Source: Laguncularia racemosa (Eukaryota; Streptophyta; Magnoliopsida; Myrtales; Combretaceae). Taken from it: a stretch of 64,000 nt of DNA. The notes under the pieces were generated by a model. That model saw nothing but the letters and a program-made list of their open reading frames with translations. It had not been told where the DNA came from and made no database searches. Of the stretch, positions 44,781-56,998 are shown in pieces (the stretch's first letter is position 1; each line of letters begins with the position of its first letter). The stretch is taken from NCBI GenBank assembly GCA_037954665.1, contig JBBMOL010000117.1:930001-994000 (forward strand), in the 5' to 3' direction. The position numbers and the translations under genes were made by a program.

Positions 44781-46838
44781 TTGGTTGCTATAAATGATTA
44801 CAACTCAATAGTGAGAGAAATATACTAAAATAATATATATATATATTTTTTTCAAATAATTGTGGAATAGAATATTTGAGAAATTAGTTCATGATGTAAG
44901 TGACAAAGGCACAAATTTGAAATGCGCCTTCAAGCAATTAATCCCTCACAGTAATTCCTACCAATATCCTTCACTGTCCAATAATTTCATCAAAATGTCA
45001 CCTTATGCTCCACTAATTTACCTAAAAACCTATAAAGCTTGCAAACCTACAAAGCCTGCAAAGCTATAAATAGCATACAAACCTATAAAAGCATATAAAG
45101 CAAACCTATATTATAGACATAAAAAACAGTATTATTTTTTTCTCCTAGCTATAGTACCACATCTACAATATAATATAACACAAATCCACATAACACCTTC
45201 GTTTACACTTTCGTAAACTCTCTTGCTCCCTTACTTTCTTGCTCTTTTACAAAGGTTTGAGGAAGAAAGCTCATGAATCTATGAGGATTGTCAACTGAGT
45301 TTAATGAAATCACTGATATCTTCTCATTTCTTCAACAAAAATGCTCGATTAAGCTATATTTTAATACATATTTTCATTAATAATTGAAAATTTTTCGTCA
45401 TTATGTTAGTTTTCATCATTCTACAAAACTTTGCTATGATTCTTCGTACTTTTTTTTTTTAAAAAAACTAGTGCTTGTTGTTAGTTTATAATGTATTAAA
45501 CATGATTTATGTAAATTAACTTGCGATAGTTAGTTTTTTCGTTACCATGAGAATAGTTTGTGCATAATATGTATTTAAAAAAAAGTTTTAGAGGAGTTTA
45601 GATGGGAAGAAGATGAATATTGTGTAACTAAAAAGTTCATATTAATTTTATCTTTTTAGAAAACCATAAAATATTAATGTTGTGATAGTTTGTGAAGTAA
45701 GCGTTAAATTGTTTTTTTTAATTAATTTTAAAATTTTATGAAAACATATTTTTAATTAAATAATTTAAAAAAATTTAAAGTAAAAGAATATATGTTAAAG
45801 AAAAATGTAAATTTAATTTAAAAAAATTAAATATAAACTTAACACTTTTAAAAATCTTCAGTATTAAATCTTTTCATTTTTTTTTAAAATTAGTTAACTT
45901 TTTATTATATGTATATTAATATTTAAAAATTTTAAATTTATTATGAATTTTTAAATAAATTATTTTTTTCCATTAATCTTATGTAAAGTTTAAAATTTTC
46001 CTATTCAAAATTAAAAAAAAGTTTAAAATTAAAAAAAATCAATTTTTATTCACATGTGAAGAAGATGAACATTATGCTCATTAATTTTTTTTATTAATTT
46101 TAAATGTATTAAAATTTTTAAAATATATTTGTAATTAAATAATATTAAAAAAATTAATTTAAAAAAACCTGTTCATGAAAATGTTAATATTAATTTTTTT
46201 AATTGAAAAAAATTTTAAGTATGAATTTAATGTTTTGAAATTTTTTCAATTTGATTTTTTTTTATTTTTCAAAAAAATTAAGAAAAATTTTTAATTCTAA
46301 AATAAAATTAAAATTTTTTGAATTTACTAAATTTTTTTTTGTAAACTATTTTTTCTTCTATTCTATTATGTTCTCTCTTAAAGTATTTTGATGATAATAA
46401 AATGTACTAAATGTTTTTAATGAAGTTCATTTAGTGTACAAGAATAGTTATATTTATAATTTGACTATGAGTTAGAAGATCAAAGAATAAATGAAGGAAA
46501 GATATGATGTTTTTAATTACTTAGAAGATAAGTCAGAAGGTGTTCATTATGAGGAATAACATGAACTTAGAAGATAAGTCAGAAGGTATTACTGTTATGA
46601 GTTCATTTGAACATAATAGCTTTATATATAAATTTAAGTTGGATAATTATCAATGTCGAAGACCTAAGTCTACTTATTGAATATATTTAGGTAATATGTT
46701 CAATTCATTTCACTAAAGTAGGAAAAATATCCATGGGGATCTAAGTGATTAATTTTGAAATTAAGAAATTTAGTTAAATCATGATAAATTCATATTTGAT
46801 TCTGTATATTTGGTTCTGCTACAAGAGGATCAATATTT
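44781..46838 (+). repeat. Tandem duplication, copy 2
   Basis: Matches copy 1 base-for-base over long stretches with small indels, including a roughly 40-bp segment near 45181-45222 absent from copy 1. It ends inside the copia LTR. The open frame 44860-45069 lies in this repeat and is not supported as a gene. Confidence 0.8.
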
Positions 46839-47120
46839 GAGTAATATATTCAATTCATTTAACTAAAATAAGAAAAATATCCATGAGGATCTAAGTGATT
46901 AATTTTGGAATTAAGAGATTTAGTTAAATTCTGATTGATTATGTATATTTAGTTCTGCTACAAGAAGATCAGTATTTGGGTAATATGTTTAATTCGTTTC
47001 ACTAAAATAGGAAAAATATCCATGGGGATCTAAGAGATTAATTTTGGAATTAAGAGATTTAGTTAAATCATGATTGATTCTGTACATTTGGTTTTGCTTC
47101 AAGAAGATCAGTATTAAAAG
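46691..47120 (+). repeat. Three tandem copies of a 140-150-bp unit in the copia LTR
   Basis: Units begin with GTAATATGTT (or a variant) at 46691, 46841 and 46980. Each contains AAAAATATCCATG.GGATCTAAG and ends with CAAGA.GATCA.TATT. The deleted LTR at 44311-44780 has only one unit. Confidence 0.8.
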
Positions 47121-47856
47121 GATTATATCAGATATTTTAAAGACCACATATTTTTGGAATTCAAATTTAAAGAGTTCTTGGATGTTTCACAAAATCAGTG
47201 GGTGATTGATTTCATCAACATATTTTGTGCAAATTATATATATCATGATATAAGAATGTACTGGACTATTTTCAAAGACAAATTCGACAAAATTTCCATA
47301 TCATATGCTAAAGATATCATATTTAATATTCAAAATTCAGTAGACATCTTCAAATCTCTTAGGATATTTCTCAAATGTTCAAAGCAAGATCATAGCAACA
47401 AACTTTCTAATTAAAGACAAATCAATGATGTAGCCATTACTTTTCAGTTAATAAATAGAGGCGAAATTCAAAGATTCAATTAAGATACAAGACAAAATAT
47501 ATAACAATATCAGAACTTAGAGACTAGCTTAGAAGCTACTATGTCTTTACATATTTTTATATTACACTTGAATTAATTTTTGAAGGATACAAATTCTCAT
47601 TTCCTTATTTTTTTTTGAAAATTCTTGAAAGCTAGATATGTGTATTAGTGAGAGGTTACTCGTAACTTTATAGATTTGTGAATAGCCTTAGAGATAGGCT
47701 AGATAGGCACAGTAGGGTGTTTTTGAAGCCAAGGTGTTGGTAGAACGATTGTAATCTCTCAAATTTATTTTGGATTAGTGGAACGATACCGGTGTGGAAG
47801 AACGAGTCCTCGGTAGTAGAGCCAGAAGAGAGGACTGACACTTAAGGCGAAACCTC

Positions 47857-47865
47857 TATAAATAG
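47857..47865 (+). promoter_or_regulatory. TATA box of the copia LTR
   Basis: TATAAATAG followed by a CT-rich segment (CTCCTCTCTCC), as at many plant LTR transcription starts. Confidence 0.6.
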
Positions 47866-48061
47866 CTTGCTTGATTCTCCTCTCTCCATCTTTTAATTAC
47901 TGTTCTATAATAATGTATAATTTTTTATGAATACTTTTTTTCATGTCATAGTTAAATTGAGTAGTCAAAGAGGTTGTTTTTAACTAGCATTTTTTTTTTT
48001 AAATTAAGCAAGTAGTCAATTCACCCCACCCCTTTTGATTACTTAATTCGGGACCAACATT

Positions 48062-48073
48062 TGGTATTAGAGC
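48062..48073 (+). other. Primer binding site, tRNA-iMet type
   Basis: TGGTATTAGAGC lies two bases after the LTR end and differs in one base from the consensus TGGTATCAGAGC. Confidence 0.85.
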
Positions 48074-48107
48074 AGGAGCTTTAATAATACTTTGAGTTTA
48101 AGATCTT

Positions 48108-51100
48108 ATGGTTGAAAACAATGTTTCTATTTCTACTAATCGTGCTCCTTACTTTAATAGTACTAATTTTGGTTATTGGAAATTTAGGATAGAAACTTAT
48201 ATCAAGGCGACAAACTTTGACTCATGGGAAGTCATACAATTTGGAGATGAAACTGTTATAAAAGATGGAGATTAGACTATGATAGGAGCTAAGAAGAGAA
48301 AGCTTGAAAAGAATCATCAAGCTAAGAACTTGTTACTTGCTACAATAACTCATTCTGAATATTACTTGATTTCTTCTTGTAGGACTACTAAGGAAATCGG
48401 GGACACACTCTGTGAAACTCATGAAGGAACATCAACAATCAAAGACACTAGGATTAACTCATTAATGTAGGAATATGAGTTGTTTTGGTTTAAGCTCGAT
48501 GAAAATATTAAGGAAGGACAACAATTACAAATCAATTATCTTTACTTGACCATAAATTGAAAGATGCTAACTTTGTATGAAAATTTTTAAGAATTTTGCC
48601 CAGATCATGGGATGCTAAAAAGACTGTGATCGAGGAAGTTCAAGACTTGAACAAACTGACAATAAGCTAGTTGAGAGAAAAACTAATGGTATATGAATCT
48701 CACATTAAGCATACTTTTGATCAAGACAACAACAAAAGGAACATAGCATTCAAATTTAGAGAAGTGGAGAATGAGACTAATATAGAAGTAGAAAGTGATG
48801 AGGATGAAGAGATAAATTTGCTAGCTAAAAGTCTCAGTCAATTTCTCAAAAGAAGAAGTAAGAAAACGTCATTTAATAAAAGGTTAAGTTATAACCGTGG
48901 AAAATTTGATGCAGGAAAAGGTTATAAAGAAAATAAAGAAAAGAAAGAGAAAAAGAAGGAATTGATATGTTATGAATGCAAGAAACTGGGTCATGTAAAA
49001 TATAACTGTTCAGTGCTTATCAAGAAACTTGAAAAGTACAAGAAGAAACGCAAAGTACTGTTTTCAACTTAGAGTGACCAAGAAGACTTAGAAATTGATG
49101 TAAAGAGTTTTGAAGATGAAGATGAGGAAGCAAATGTGTGTCTCATGGCAATGTTTGAGGTACATTCTGATTCTGAATTAGAAGAGGATATACCTAACGG
49201 TGTTTATGTTGAGATTAAAAATTTGTTAAATGCATTAACTAAGGAAGATGTTAAAATTAACAAACTTAATTTAGAAAATAGAGCTTTAGTTGATGAGAAA
49301 AATCCGTTGACTCAAATGAGTGTACTCTTAGTTAATGAGATTAATATATTAAAAATTGATTTTGAAGTCCTATAGTTTGATAATAACAATCTATGCATAG
49401 CAAAGAATGCTTTAACTAATGAGAATGTTCTATTAAGAAAAGAAATTAAATATCTTAAAGTTAGAATAAATGAACTTTCTTAAACAATTGATAACACACT
49501 TAGTAAATTCAGTGAAAGCGATAAGAAATTACAAATGCTAATTTCTGCTTAAAGAATTGACAACTCAAAATCAGGATTAAGGTATAATATGACAAAAAGT
49601 TCAAATGCTGTAAAAAGGACTATTTTTGTTAAATCAAATTAAACTCTAATTCAAAAGAATAATGAAAATAAAGACAAAAGCAAAGTTGTGTCACAAAACA
49701 TAAGTTACATCAAAAGGTACCCCGATCAGAATAGAAAATATCCTATTAAGGGATATAATAGGAGACCTATTAGAAGGCATGTTAGAAAGTACCCTAATCA
49801 TTTGTAATCAAGACAGGCAAGTAATTGGTATAATGTAACTAATAGCTATGCTTGTTTCTTCTATAACAAGTTGGGGCATATTGAAAAGTATTGTTATTAT
49901 AAAAATAACAAGCTTAGTCCAAATCAAGTAAATCAACTTAACAACACGAGCTTGAATTTTAAAGGACCTAAGCTTGTTTAGGTTCCAAAAAGGGTATGAT
50001 CATTTGTTTAATGATTATAGGAACATGGAGCAAAACTTAAGGGTACATGGTATCTCGATAGTGGGTGTTCACGTCATATAATTGGTAACAGTTCGTTGTT
50101 CACAAGCCTTGAGTGGAAGGAAAAAGGATATATAAAGTTTGGTGATGATAGTAAAGGAAGAATCATCACAACTAGTAATATTGGCATTCCCTCTTTTTTC
50201 ATTAAAAATGTATATCTAGTATAAGGTTTGAGGCATAATTTATTAAGTATGTCAACACTACGATAAATGATATAAAATGACTTTTGATCAAGATAAGGTC
50301 ACGTCATATAATAAAGATGATATAAAACTCTTTGAAGGCTATAGGAAAAAGAATATTTATTTAATTAAACCTGCTAAAGTAGATCATAAAAGTTGTTTCT
50401 TGTCTATCAATGATAGTATTTATCTCTTGCATAGAAAGTTAGGACATGTTAGTTTTACAAAATTAGAGAGTTTATAAAAAAATAACTTAATTAATGGCTT
50501 ACCAAAGTTGAATATTAGAGAAGATATTCATTGTGTTACATGTTTGAAAAATAAAATAGTATTTGTTTCTCATAAGAGTAAGAATCTTATCTCAACCAAA
50601 AGGCCATTAAAAGTATTGCATTTGGATTTATTTGGCCTTACACGAACCTTAAGTTTAGGTGGTAACAACTATGGATTTGTAATAGTTGATGATTTTTCTA
50701 GATATACTTGGGTTCTGTTTTTATGACATAAAAGTAATGCCTACAAATCCTTTGAAAATTTTTCAAAACAAGTTTAAAATTGAAAAGGATATTCCATTAT
50801 CAGTTTAAGGACTAATCATAGGAAAGAATTTGAAAATAACAATTTTATCAAATTTTGTAAAGAAAACGACATCACACATAATTTTTCAACCCCCTATACC
50901 CTACAACAAAATAGAGTATTTGAGCGTAAAAATAAAATAATCCAAGAAATGACACGCACCTTACTAAACGAAAGTGGTATAGCATAATATTTTTGGGTTG
51001 AAGCGGTTTCAATTGTGTGCTACATGATTAATCGTGTTTATGTAAGGTTTTTAACTAGAAAAATATCATATGAAATTTTTAAAGGAAGGAAACCTAAAGT

Positions 51101-52087
51101 TTCCTATTTTCATGTTTTTGGAAGTAAGTGTTTTGTGAAGAAAATAGGTATAGGTTTAGGAAAACTTGATGAAAGATATAACGAAGCCATATTCTTAGGA
51201 TATTCAATCAATAGTAAAGCTTATCGTATGTTTAATAAGTTTTCTCGAATAGTTGAAGAATTTATAAATGTAAGATTTGTTGAAGAAGGAATAATAAATG
51301 ATGTTGACGATGAAAACTTGATCATATCTAAAAGAGATGTTGAAAATATTTCCTCCGTATCGAGCGCAAAAATTAAAGAAAATCAGAATATAGAGTTAGA
51401 TATACCAGGGACATCTAGAACAAAAATGAACTCAGAAGGTAACTTAGAAGGTAGTTCAAAAGATAAATCAGAACCTACCTAGGTATCTATTCATCCATCT
51501 AAATCTACAGGAATTTAATCCAATCATCCCATAAAATAGGTATTATTATTTTATGCATGTCTAAAGAATTTTAAACTATTTCAAATGGACGTTATGAGCA
51601 CCTTCCTAAATGATTATATTAAAAAAGAAGTCTATGTAAAATAATCACTAGGATAGGAAGATCCTTTTAAGATAGATTATGTTTGCAAACTTAAAAATGC
51701 CTTATATGGATTAAAACAAGCTCCTAAAGCACGACATGAACGACTTAGTTGGTTTTTAATTAAGAATGGATTCAAAAGAGGAAAAGTGGATACTACATTA
51801 TTCTTAAAACATTATGACAATGATATTCTAGTAGTACAAATATATGTAGATGATATTGTGTTTGGTTCTACTAATGAAGAATATTGCAAGATGTTTTCTA
51901 AGATAATATAGGTAGTGTTTGGAATGTCACTAATTGGAGAACTCAACTTCTTTCTTAGACTCTAAATAAAGCAAACAGAGGATTGTATATTTGTACATCA
52001 AGAAAAGAATACCAATCAAATGTTAAAAAAAATTTAATTCTAGGAAATGTGAAAGGTGCAATAACTCCTATATCAACCTCAACCAGA
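48108..52087 (+). pseudogene. Broken gag-pol of the copia element
   Basis: The gag ATG at 48108 opens a frame (RAPYFNSTNFGYWKFR) that stops at 48275; gag then continues in pieces (48279-48470, 48671-49072). A CCHC knuckle, CYECKKLGHVKYNC, lies near 48969-49010, and a second, mutated one (CFFYNKLGHIEKYC) near 49852. A protease-region WYLDSGCSRHI segment lies near 50050. The integrase zinc region (HRKLGHV, about 50430) and core (LHLDLFG, about 50620; VDDFSRYTW, about 50688) follow, with a further integrase piece at 51015-51482. RT has LYGLKQAPKA near 51700 and YVDD at 51843-51854. The frame reads on to TPISTSTR and is cut at 52087. Confidence 0.85.
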
Positions 52088-52960
52088 CACTTTCCTAAAA
52101 ATCTGTTCTCAAGATCAGCTCATAAGAGCACTTTTTGAGACACTTCTATCATAGGTTAGTCAGCCCAAGATGGGCACTTTCCTAAACATCTGTTCTCAAG
52201 GTCAGCTCATAAGGGCACTTTTTGAGACAATTCCATCATAGGTTAGTCAGCCCAAGATGGACACTTTCCTAAAAAGTTGTTCTCAAGGTCAGCTCATAAG
52301 GGCACTTTTTGAGACAACTTTATCATAGGTTAGTCAGCCCAAGATGGGCACTTTCCTAAAAATTCGTTCTCAAGGTCAGCTCATAAGGGCACTTTTTGAG
52401 ACACTCTATCATAGGTTAGTCAGCCCAAGAGGGGCACTTTCCTAAAAAAAAATCTATCTCAATGTTAACCCATAGGGGGTACTTTTTGAGGCATTTTATC
52501 AAAGGTTAGTCAGCCCATCAGGGGCACTTTCCTAGACTCTCCCGATTAGTCAGCTCTTGGGGCACTTTTCGGAAATATTCTTCCAAACAGTTGCTAGTCT
52601 AACTAGATGCTTCTGTTGACAGGTAGCTAGCTCATAAGGGCGCTTCCTAAGTAAATTTTCTTTCCAAGGTTGCTAGTCTGATAAGACGTTTCCTATCATC
52701 ATTTCTTCTACACAATGCTTGAGGTGTTTCATATCGCCAATTAGTCAGCCCATAAAGCACTTTTTGGGGAGGGAACATTACTCTAAATTGTTAGGACCAT
52801 CTTAAATCGTGGGATTATTAGCTCTTGGAGCATTTTCCTACCAAAAACAAATTCCAGGTAACCAGCCAAACCAACGCGTTATCTATTTAAGAGGCCAAAA
52901 ATGGCGTCTTTCTTGTCTTTGTAGTTAAGTTTTTCAAACTTTACCACAAAGAGGGGCAGC
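52088..52960 (+). repeat. Tat-type 3'UTR with 87-bp tandem repeats (copy 1)
   Basis: Units starting GGGCACTTTCCTAAA recur at 52172, 52259, 52346 and 52432, a period of 86-87 bp, preceded and followed by degenerate units built on GTCAGCCCA..GGGCACTTT. After about 52520 only scattered variants remain. The block ends in the polypurine tract next to LTR A. Tandem repeats between pol and the 3' LTR are a known feature of Tat elements. Confidence 0.85.
52948..52960 (+). other. Polypurine tract before LTR A
   Basis: AAAGAGGGGCAGC directly before the TG of LTR A. A near-identical tract precedes LTR B at 57748-57760. Confidence 0.7.
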
Positions 52961-55099
52961 TGTAAACACCCCATTTTTGCCCTAGGAATAAATAATAATC
53001 AATTTCAATTTTTTTTCCTAATTTAGCATAAATAATAAAAATATTCAAAAAAATAAAAATAAATAGGAAAACACATCAATTTTGAAAAATGATTTCAGAA
53101 ATGGCAATAATAAGCAATAAATAATTTTTATAAATTTTTGAAATTTCAAAAAATACAAAAAAATAAAAAAATTGCATTGCATATATGCAATTTGCGAAAT
53201 TAGAAAAATCAGGAAAATGGGCCAGCCCAGCTGGTCTGGACCATGGTCTAAGGCGCGCGTGGGAGGGCTTGGTCGCAGGTTAGAAACACTGGGGAAGCAG
53301 TTTCCGTGTTTTGTGTTTTTCTTACTTATCTAGGACACATGGCAGCCTCTAATTGGCTGGAGGGAACGCACGTGCCGCCGCGTGATCATCTCCTACCTCG
53401 GGTCCAAGATCGCCGGCGAAGGAAAAATTCGAATTTCGGCCGTTTCGATTCGATTTGTTGCACAAATCCGATAGATCTTCAACAGAATTGAGATAAACAT
53501 CATCCAATTGGAATAAAATCTCAACAAATCAAAGGATTTACACGAATCGGAGTTGGTTTATTTAACCGTCGATCCGATTTGCTTCGATCGGAGGAAATCC
53601 GAGCTTATCCAGCTCGATTTCAAGCGCCTATAAATAGAGGAGGAGGGGAGGAATCCAAATCAGAGATCACAATTGAGAGAAAGTGAGAAAAGAGAGCAAA
53701 TCGAAGAGCATCGGAGGAAACCCAAAATCGCGATCACCGATCGGAGCTAAGCCACCACCAGGAGACGTTCTGAGAGCGAACCACCGCTACCATTGGATTC
53801 AGCACCCTCGAGAAGCTAGGATTCAACACCTCACCCGTTGCAAAAGGCCGCCGGAACGCTGTGAAGGAGCACTCCCCGCCGCCGTGACCAACCGATCCGA
53901 CCAGACCCGATTCGACCCGACCGACTCGACCCGCGCACCGACCCGGATCCAGGTAAGTCGGATTTTCCGGATTTTTCCAATTTATTTATTTATTTTGATT
54001 TTATTTATTATTTGTTATTTATTTATTAATTTGTTGGTTATTTATTTATTTATGTTTTATTTATATTTCCATAAATAGGAAAATGTTAGAAATTAGATTT
54101 CTTTAGGATTTAATAATGTAGAAAAATAAGAAAGAATAAAAAAAATAATAAGTAAAAATAATAAAAATGTAGAAAAACAATATAAATATTAGAAAAATAA
54201 TAATAAAACTTTAGGTTTTAAAATAGGATAGATAATAGTTTAGGATAAAATTTTTAACAAAAATTCACAAAAATTATAAAAATCATAAAAAAAATATAAA
54301 AATCATGAAAACTCATAAAAATTATAAAAATTGTAGAAGAATAAGGAAAAATAAAAAAGAAATAAAAAATCATAAAAATCATAAAAAATCGTAAAAATTA
54401 CAAAATTCAAAAATTAATAAAAATTCAAAAATTATAAAAATAGAAAAAATAAGTTTTAGCACTTAGAAAAATCCTTTTCTTCAAATAACTCCAAAATTGA
54501 TGTTTTCCCCAAAAGTTATTTTAAAAGATCAAATTACTAAGCTTAGGTTTAGATTTTTTTAGAAAAATCCCAAAAATGTTAAAAACATAAAGCAAAAGAG
54601 CTTTCAAAATTAAAATTCACAAACACACTTAAAGTTTTTGGGAAAAGCGAACTACGGCTTGTTTAATCCTGAATAGCAGGTACGTAGGCACCCATTTGGG
54701 TCAACCTATAAAAATGAAATAAAAAATCATTTTCTTAGAATAATAAAAAACATAATAAAAAGTAATAGAAACAAAATAAAAGACATTTCTAGATGGGAAC
54801 AATTTTAGGAGACTAGGTGGTAATCGTAAGGTTTTAATAGGTTAGCCTCCGGACTTAGAAACTCGGGTTTTCCCTTTTCCTCTTTTCACAAAAACGAGAA
54901 GAGGAAATCACGATGACTAGTGGTCCAAATTAAGACTAATCTGCTCATTTAGTCTTAATTCAATATTTCCCATCAACAGTTGGGTGGCGACTCCAAAATT
55001 AAACAAAGTTCGTAACTCAAGTCGAGGATCTACATTAGATGAGCATAGGGTCTAGTCTAGATCAGATTAGGAATGAGAATTCAAAGAATAGACTCGACA
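52961..55099 (+). repeat. LTR A of the Tat/Ogre-like complex
   Basis: Runs from TGTAAACACC to GACTCGACA, 2139 bp. It aligns along its whole length with LTR B and, with deletions, with the solo LTR at 1227-3028. It has a TATA box at 53629, a donor-like CCAGGTAAGTCG with GT at 53953, and an A-rich segment with many ATAAAAAT repeats (about 54060-54460). Open frames inside it (53306-53491, 53683-54078) are not genes; the second reads the LTR leader. Confidence 0.9.
53629..53637 (+). promoter_or_regulatory. TATA box of LTR A
   Basis: TATAAATAG, in the same context as in LTR B and the solo LTR. Confidence 0.65.
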
Positions 55100-55102
55100 G
55101 GG

Positions 55103-55120
55103 TGGCGACTCCACTAGGGA
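55103..55120 (+). other. Primer binding site A, tRNA-Arg type
   Basis: TGGCGACTCCACTAGGGA starts four bases after the LTR end. TGGCGACTCCACT is complementary to the 3' end of plant tRNA-Arg(ACG) with CCA. The same site follows LTR B. Its presence shows LTR A also acted as a 5' LTR. Confidence 0.8.
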
Positions 55121-55122
55121 CC

Positions 55123-56135
55123 ATGACGGTGGACTCTTTAGCTCTGTTTCCTCCTAAGGGCCTTTGTGTTGGTGTGACCCTGGGAGGCTCCGTTGTTTGG
55201 AGTCTGCCGGTGGTAATGGCATTCTCGATCCTACATCCCGCAGCTACTACCTCTGCAAAACTGGATGAGGTCTGGCCTACCAGGTGTGAAAAGTAGGTCT
55301 TGTCCAGGGTATTGACAAATATGGATGTCAATTCCTTCTCAGAAATCGGGATTGCTACCCTGGCGGCCTGGGCTCTCCAGCGCTGAGCATACTCTTTAAA
55401 CGGCTCAGTATGTCTTTTCCGGAGATTCCCCAGGTCGATTACAGATGGGGCGACTTCAATATTGAACTTGTACTGGTCATAGAACGCCCGGGCTAGCTTC
55501 TCCCAAGTGTTGACAATGTTGAAGTCCAGGTGGGCATACCAGACCAATGCAGGGCCTGTGAGGCTGTCTTGGAATGTCTAGAGCATGAGCTGGTCGTATT
55601 GAGCATACTTGCTCATTTTCCGGGCATATAGCCTGGTATGCATTTTGGGGCACCCGATCCCATCATACTTTTTAAACTCTGGGGTCTTGAACTTCTCAGG
55701 GTATACCTCTTCCCTATACGCTGGCAGATTGGTGATTCCGGCCTGTTCAAAACCGTCAAGGCCCTCAATTGTTTTCATCTTATCATGGAGCTGCTGGAAG
55801 AGTCGCTTCTCCATCTCCTTTTGCCTCTCTTCCATCTCTTTTTTCAGGTCGTCAGAGGTCGGCCCCTGGTTGACCTTCGGCTCATATTCAAAGGCCGGGT
55901 TAAGGTGGGAATTGATCTCTTCATATTTCGGAAGCTGTCCCTCCACTGCTTTCCCCTTTCTGGCCCCTGAATGTTCTTCCTGGGTTGGCTGAGTGTTGCG
56001 CAGGTGGCTGATGCTTTCAGTTAAGAGGTGAACATGGGCAGCCAATTGTTGGACCGTTTGTTCTAGGGACATGATCCTGGACTCCGAGGCAGCTTCAGCA
56101 TTGGTGTTGTTGCGGTTGTCGCTACTGTTGGCCAT
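55123..56135 (-). pseudogene. Inverted gag of the Tat/Ogre-like element, one nonsense codon
   Basis: On the minus strand an ATG at 56135 starts MANSSDNRNNTNAEA, matching the plus-strand gag at 62108. The frame reads through a coiled-coil-like leader and a K/E-rich stretch to a TAG at 55578, where a CAG is expected. It then continues in the same frame through the retrotransposon gag domain (VWYAHLDF, WEKLARAFYDQY, LRKRHTEPFKEYAQRWR) to the junction with PBS A near 55123. Apart from the one stop this is the best-preserved gag in the window. The plus-strand frames over it (55609-55992, 55638-55970) are shadows. The last codons of the recorded frame down to 55062 read into LTR A. Confidence 0.8.
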
Positions 56136-56386
56136 TTTTGTTCTTGAACGTGTGAAAATTGGACTTCTGGGAGGGTTTGGTTGCTTGGGAGCTATCTTGA
56201 TACTTGGACGCGCATTTTGTTTTGTTTTTTTGTTTTAGTGTAATGTATGCAAAATGATATGCATGTGTCACACGAATGATAAAAATAAAAGGGTTGACAA
56301 TTGATCGACAATGTAATATTGAAACTTTTATTAATATTGAAAATTTTGGAGTTTAATGATCAAAATAAAATATTACAAATAATGAT

Positions 56387-56905
56387 CTATCTCCTAGTTC
56401 TTTTGGTCTTCTGTTGTGGAGGCTCAGACTTCCCGTTGATGACGACTTCCAGTTCTTCGACTCTGGCTTTGGCCTTTTCCAACTGGGCTTCCAAGGCTTT
56501 GTTCCTTTGGTCGGATTCCTTGAATCGTCCTTTCCGGATGTCTTTCTTATAATCTGCAGCTTTAAAGTATACCCCCATTCGGGCCTTAACCTGCTCTAAG
56601 TAGACTTCCAGCTCTGGATTGATCTCATCTGGCCTTGGTTGGGTGACGTCTGGAACCCGATATGCTCTCTCCCCTGTTTGGTAGAGCTGGCGGATTACAA
56701 ACTCTCTGGTGGCTCGGTGCTTTCCCACTTCGCCATCTAGCTCCCCGAGGTCCACATTCGGGCTTTCAATTCTGGCTTCCTAAAGTGCTTTGACCTCTGC
56801 CAGCTTAGCAAACTTCTCGGCTACCAACAAGTTCGGATCTTGATACTCAAAGGTGACTGCTTTCAGCGAGGGCCGATAAACTATGTCTTGGATAGTACAT
56901 CTTTA
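56387..56905 (-). pseudogene. Inverted 3' part of ORF1
   Basis: On the minus strand this matches the last third of the plus ORF1 (from QDIVYRPSLEA to the end KTKRTRR). There is one in-frame TAG where the plus copy has TGG (KAL-W-EARIES). It ends in an E/K-rich predicted coiled coil (LEAQLEKAKARVEELE). Upstream it is fused directly to the end of pol. Confidence 0.8.
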
Positions 56906-56998
56906 CAACATCTGTGTTAATGGGGTCTCTCAATTCTGGACCATCCATTTGAGTTAGTATCAAAGCACCTCCTGATAGAACCTTTTTCACCACATAAT
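56906..56998 (-). pseudogene. Inverted pol C-terminal scrap fused to ORF1
   Basis: Minus-strand reading gives VLSGGALILTQMDG-like residues ending in NTDVVK, resembling the C-terminal end of Tat/Ogre pol. It runs straight into ORF1 sequence at about 56905 without the 3'UTR, LTR or leader that normally lie between the two. Confidence 0.55.

Larger units (their letters stand above)
46369..48059 (+). repeat. 5' LTR of the copia element
   Basis: It starts TGTTCTCTCTTAAAG and ends GGACCAACA, so it has TG..CA ends. It contains a threefold internal repeat (46691-47120) and a TATA box at 47857. The open frame at 47154-47414 lies inside the LTR and has no recognised domain. Confidence 0.75.
46369..52087 (+). 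mobile_element. Ty1/copia retrotransposon (SIRE/Maximus-like), degenerate, 3' half missing
   Basis: Order on the plus strand: 5' LTR (46369-48059), tRNA-iMet PBS, gag with zinc knuckles, protease, integrase, reverse transcriptase. Integrase before reverse transcriptase defines copia. The LDLFG..GG.NYGFVIVDDFSRYTWV and YVDDIVFGS signatures suggest the SIRE/Maximus branch. The element stops at 52087 inside RT; RNase H and the 3' LTR are absent from the window. Several stops and frameshifts make it inactive. Confidence 0.85.

Noticed and set aside
53683..54078. 131-codon frame in LTR A as a gene
   Set aside because: It lies in the LTR leader after the TATA box, starts at a non-conserved position, and runs through the donor-like site into low-complexity sequence. 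LTR B does not keep it open over the same length.
55609..55992. Plus-strand frames of 110-127 codons in the inverted segment
   Set aside because: They are shadows of the minus-strand gag, which has the recognisable domain.
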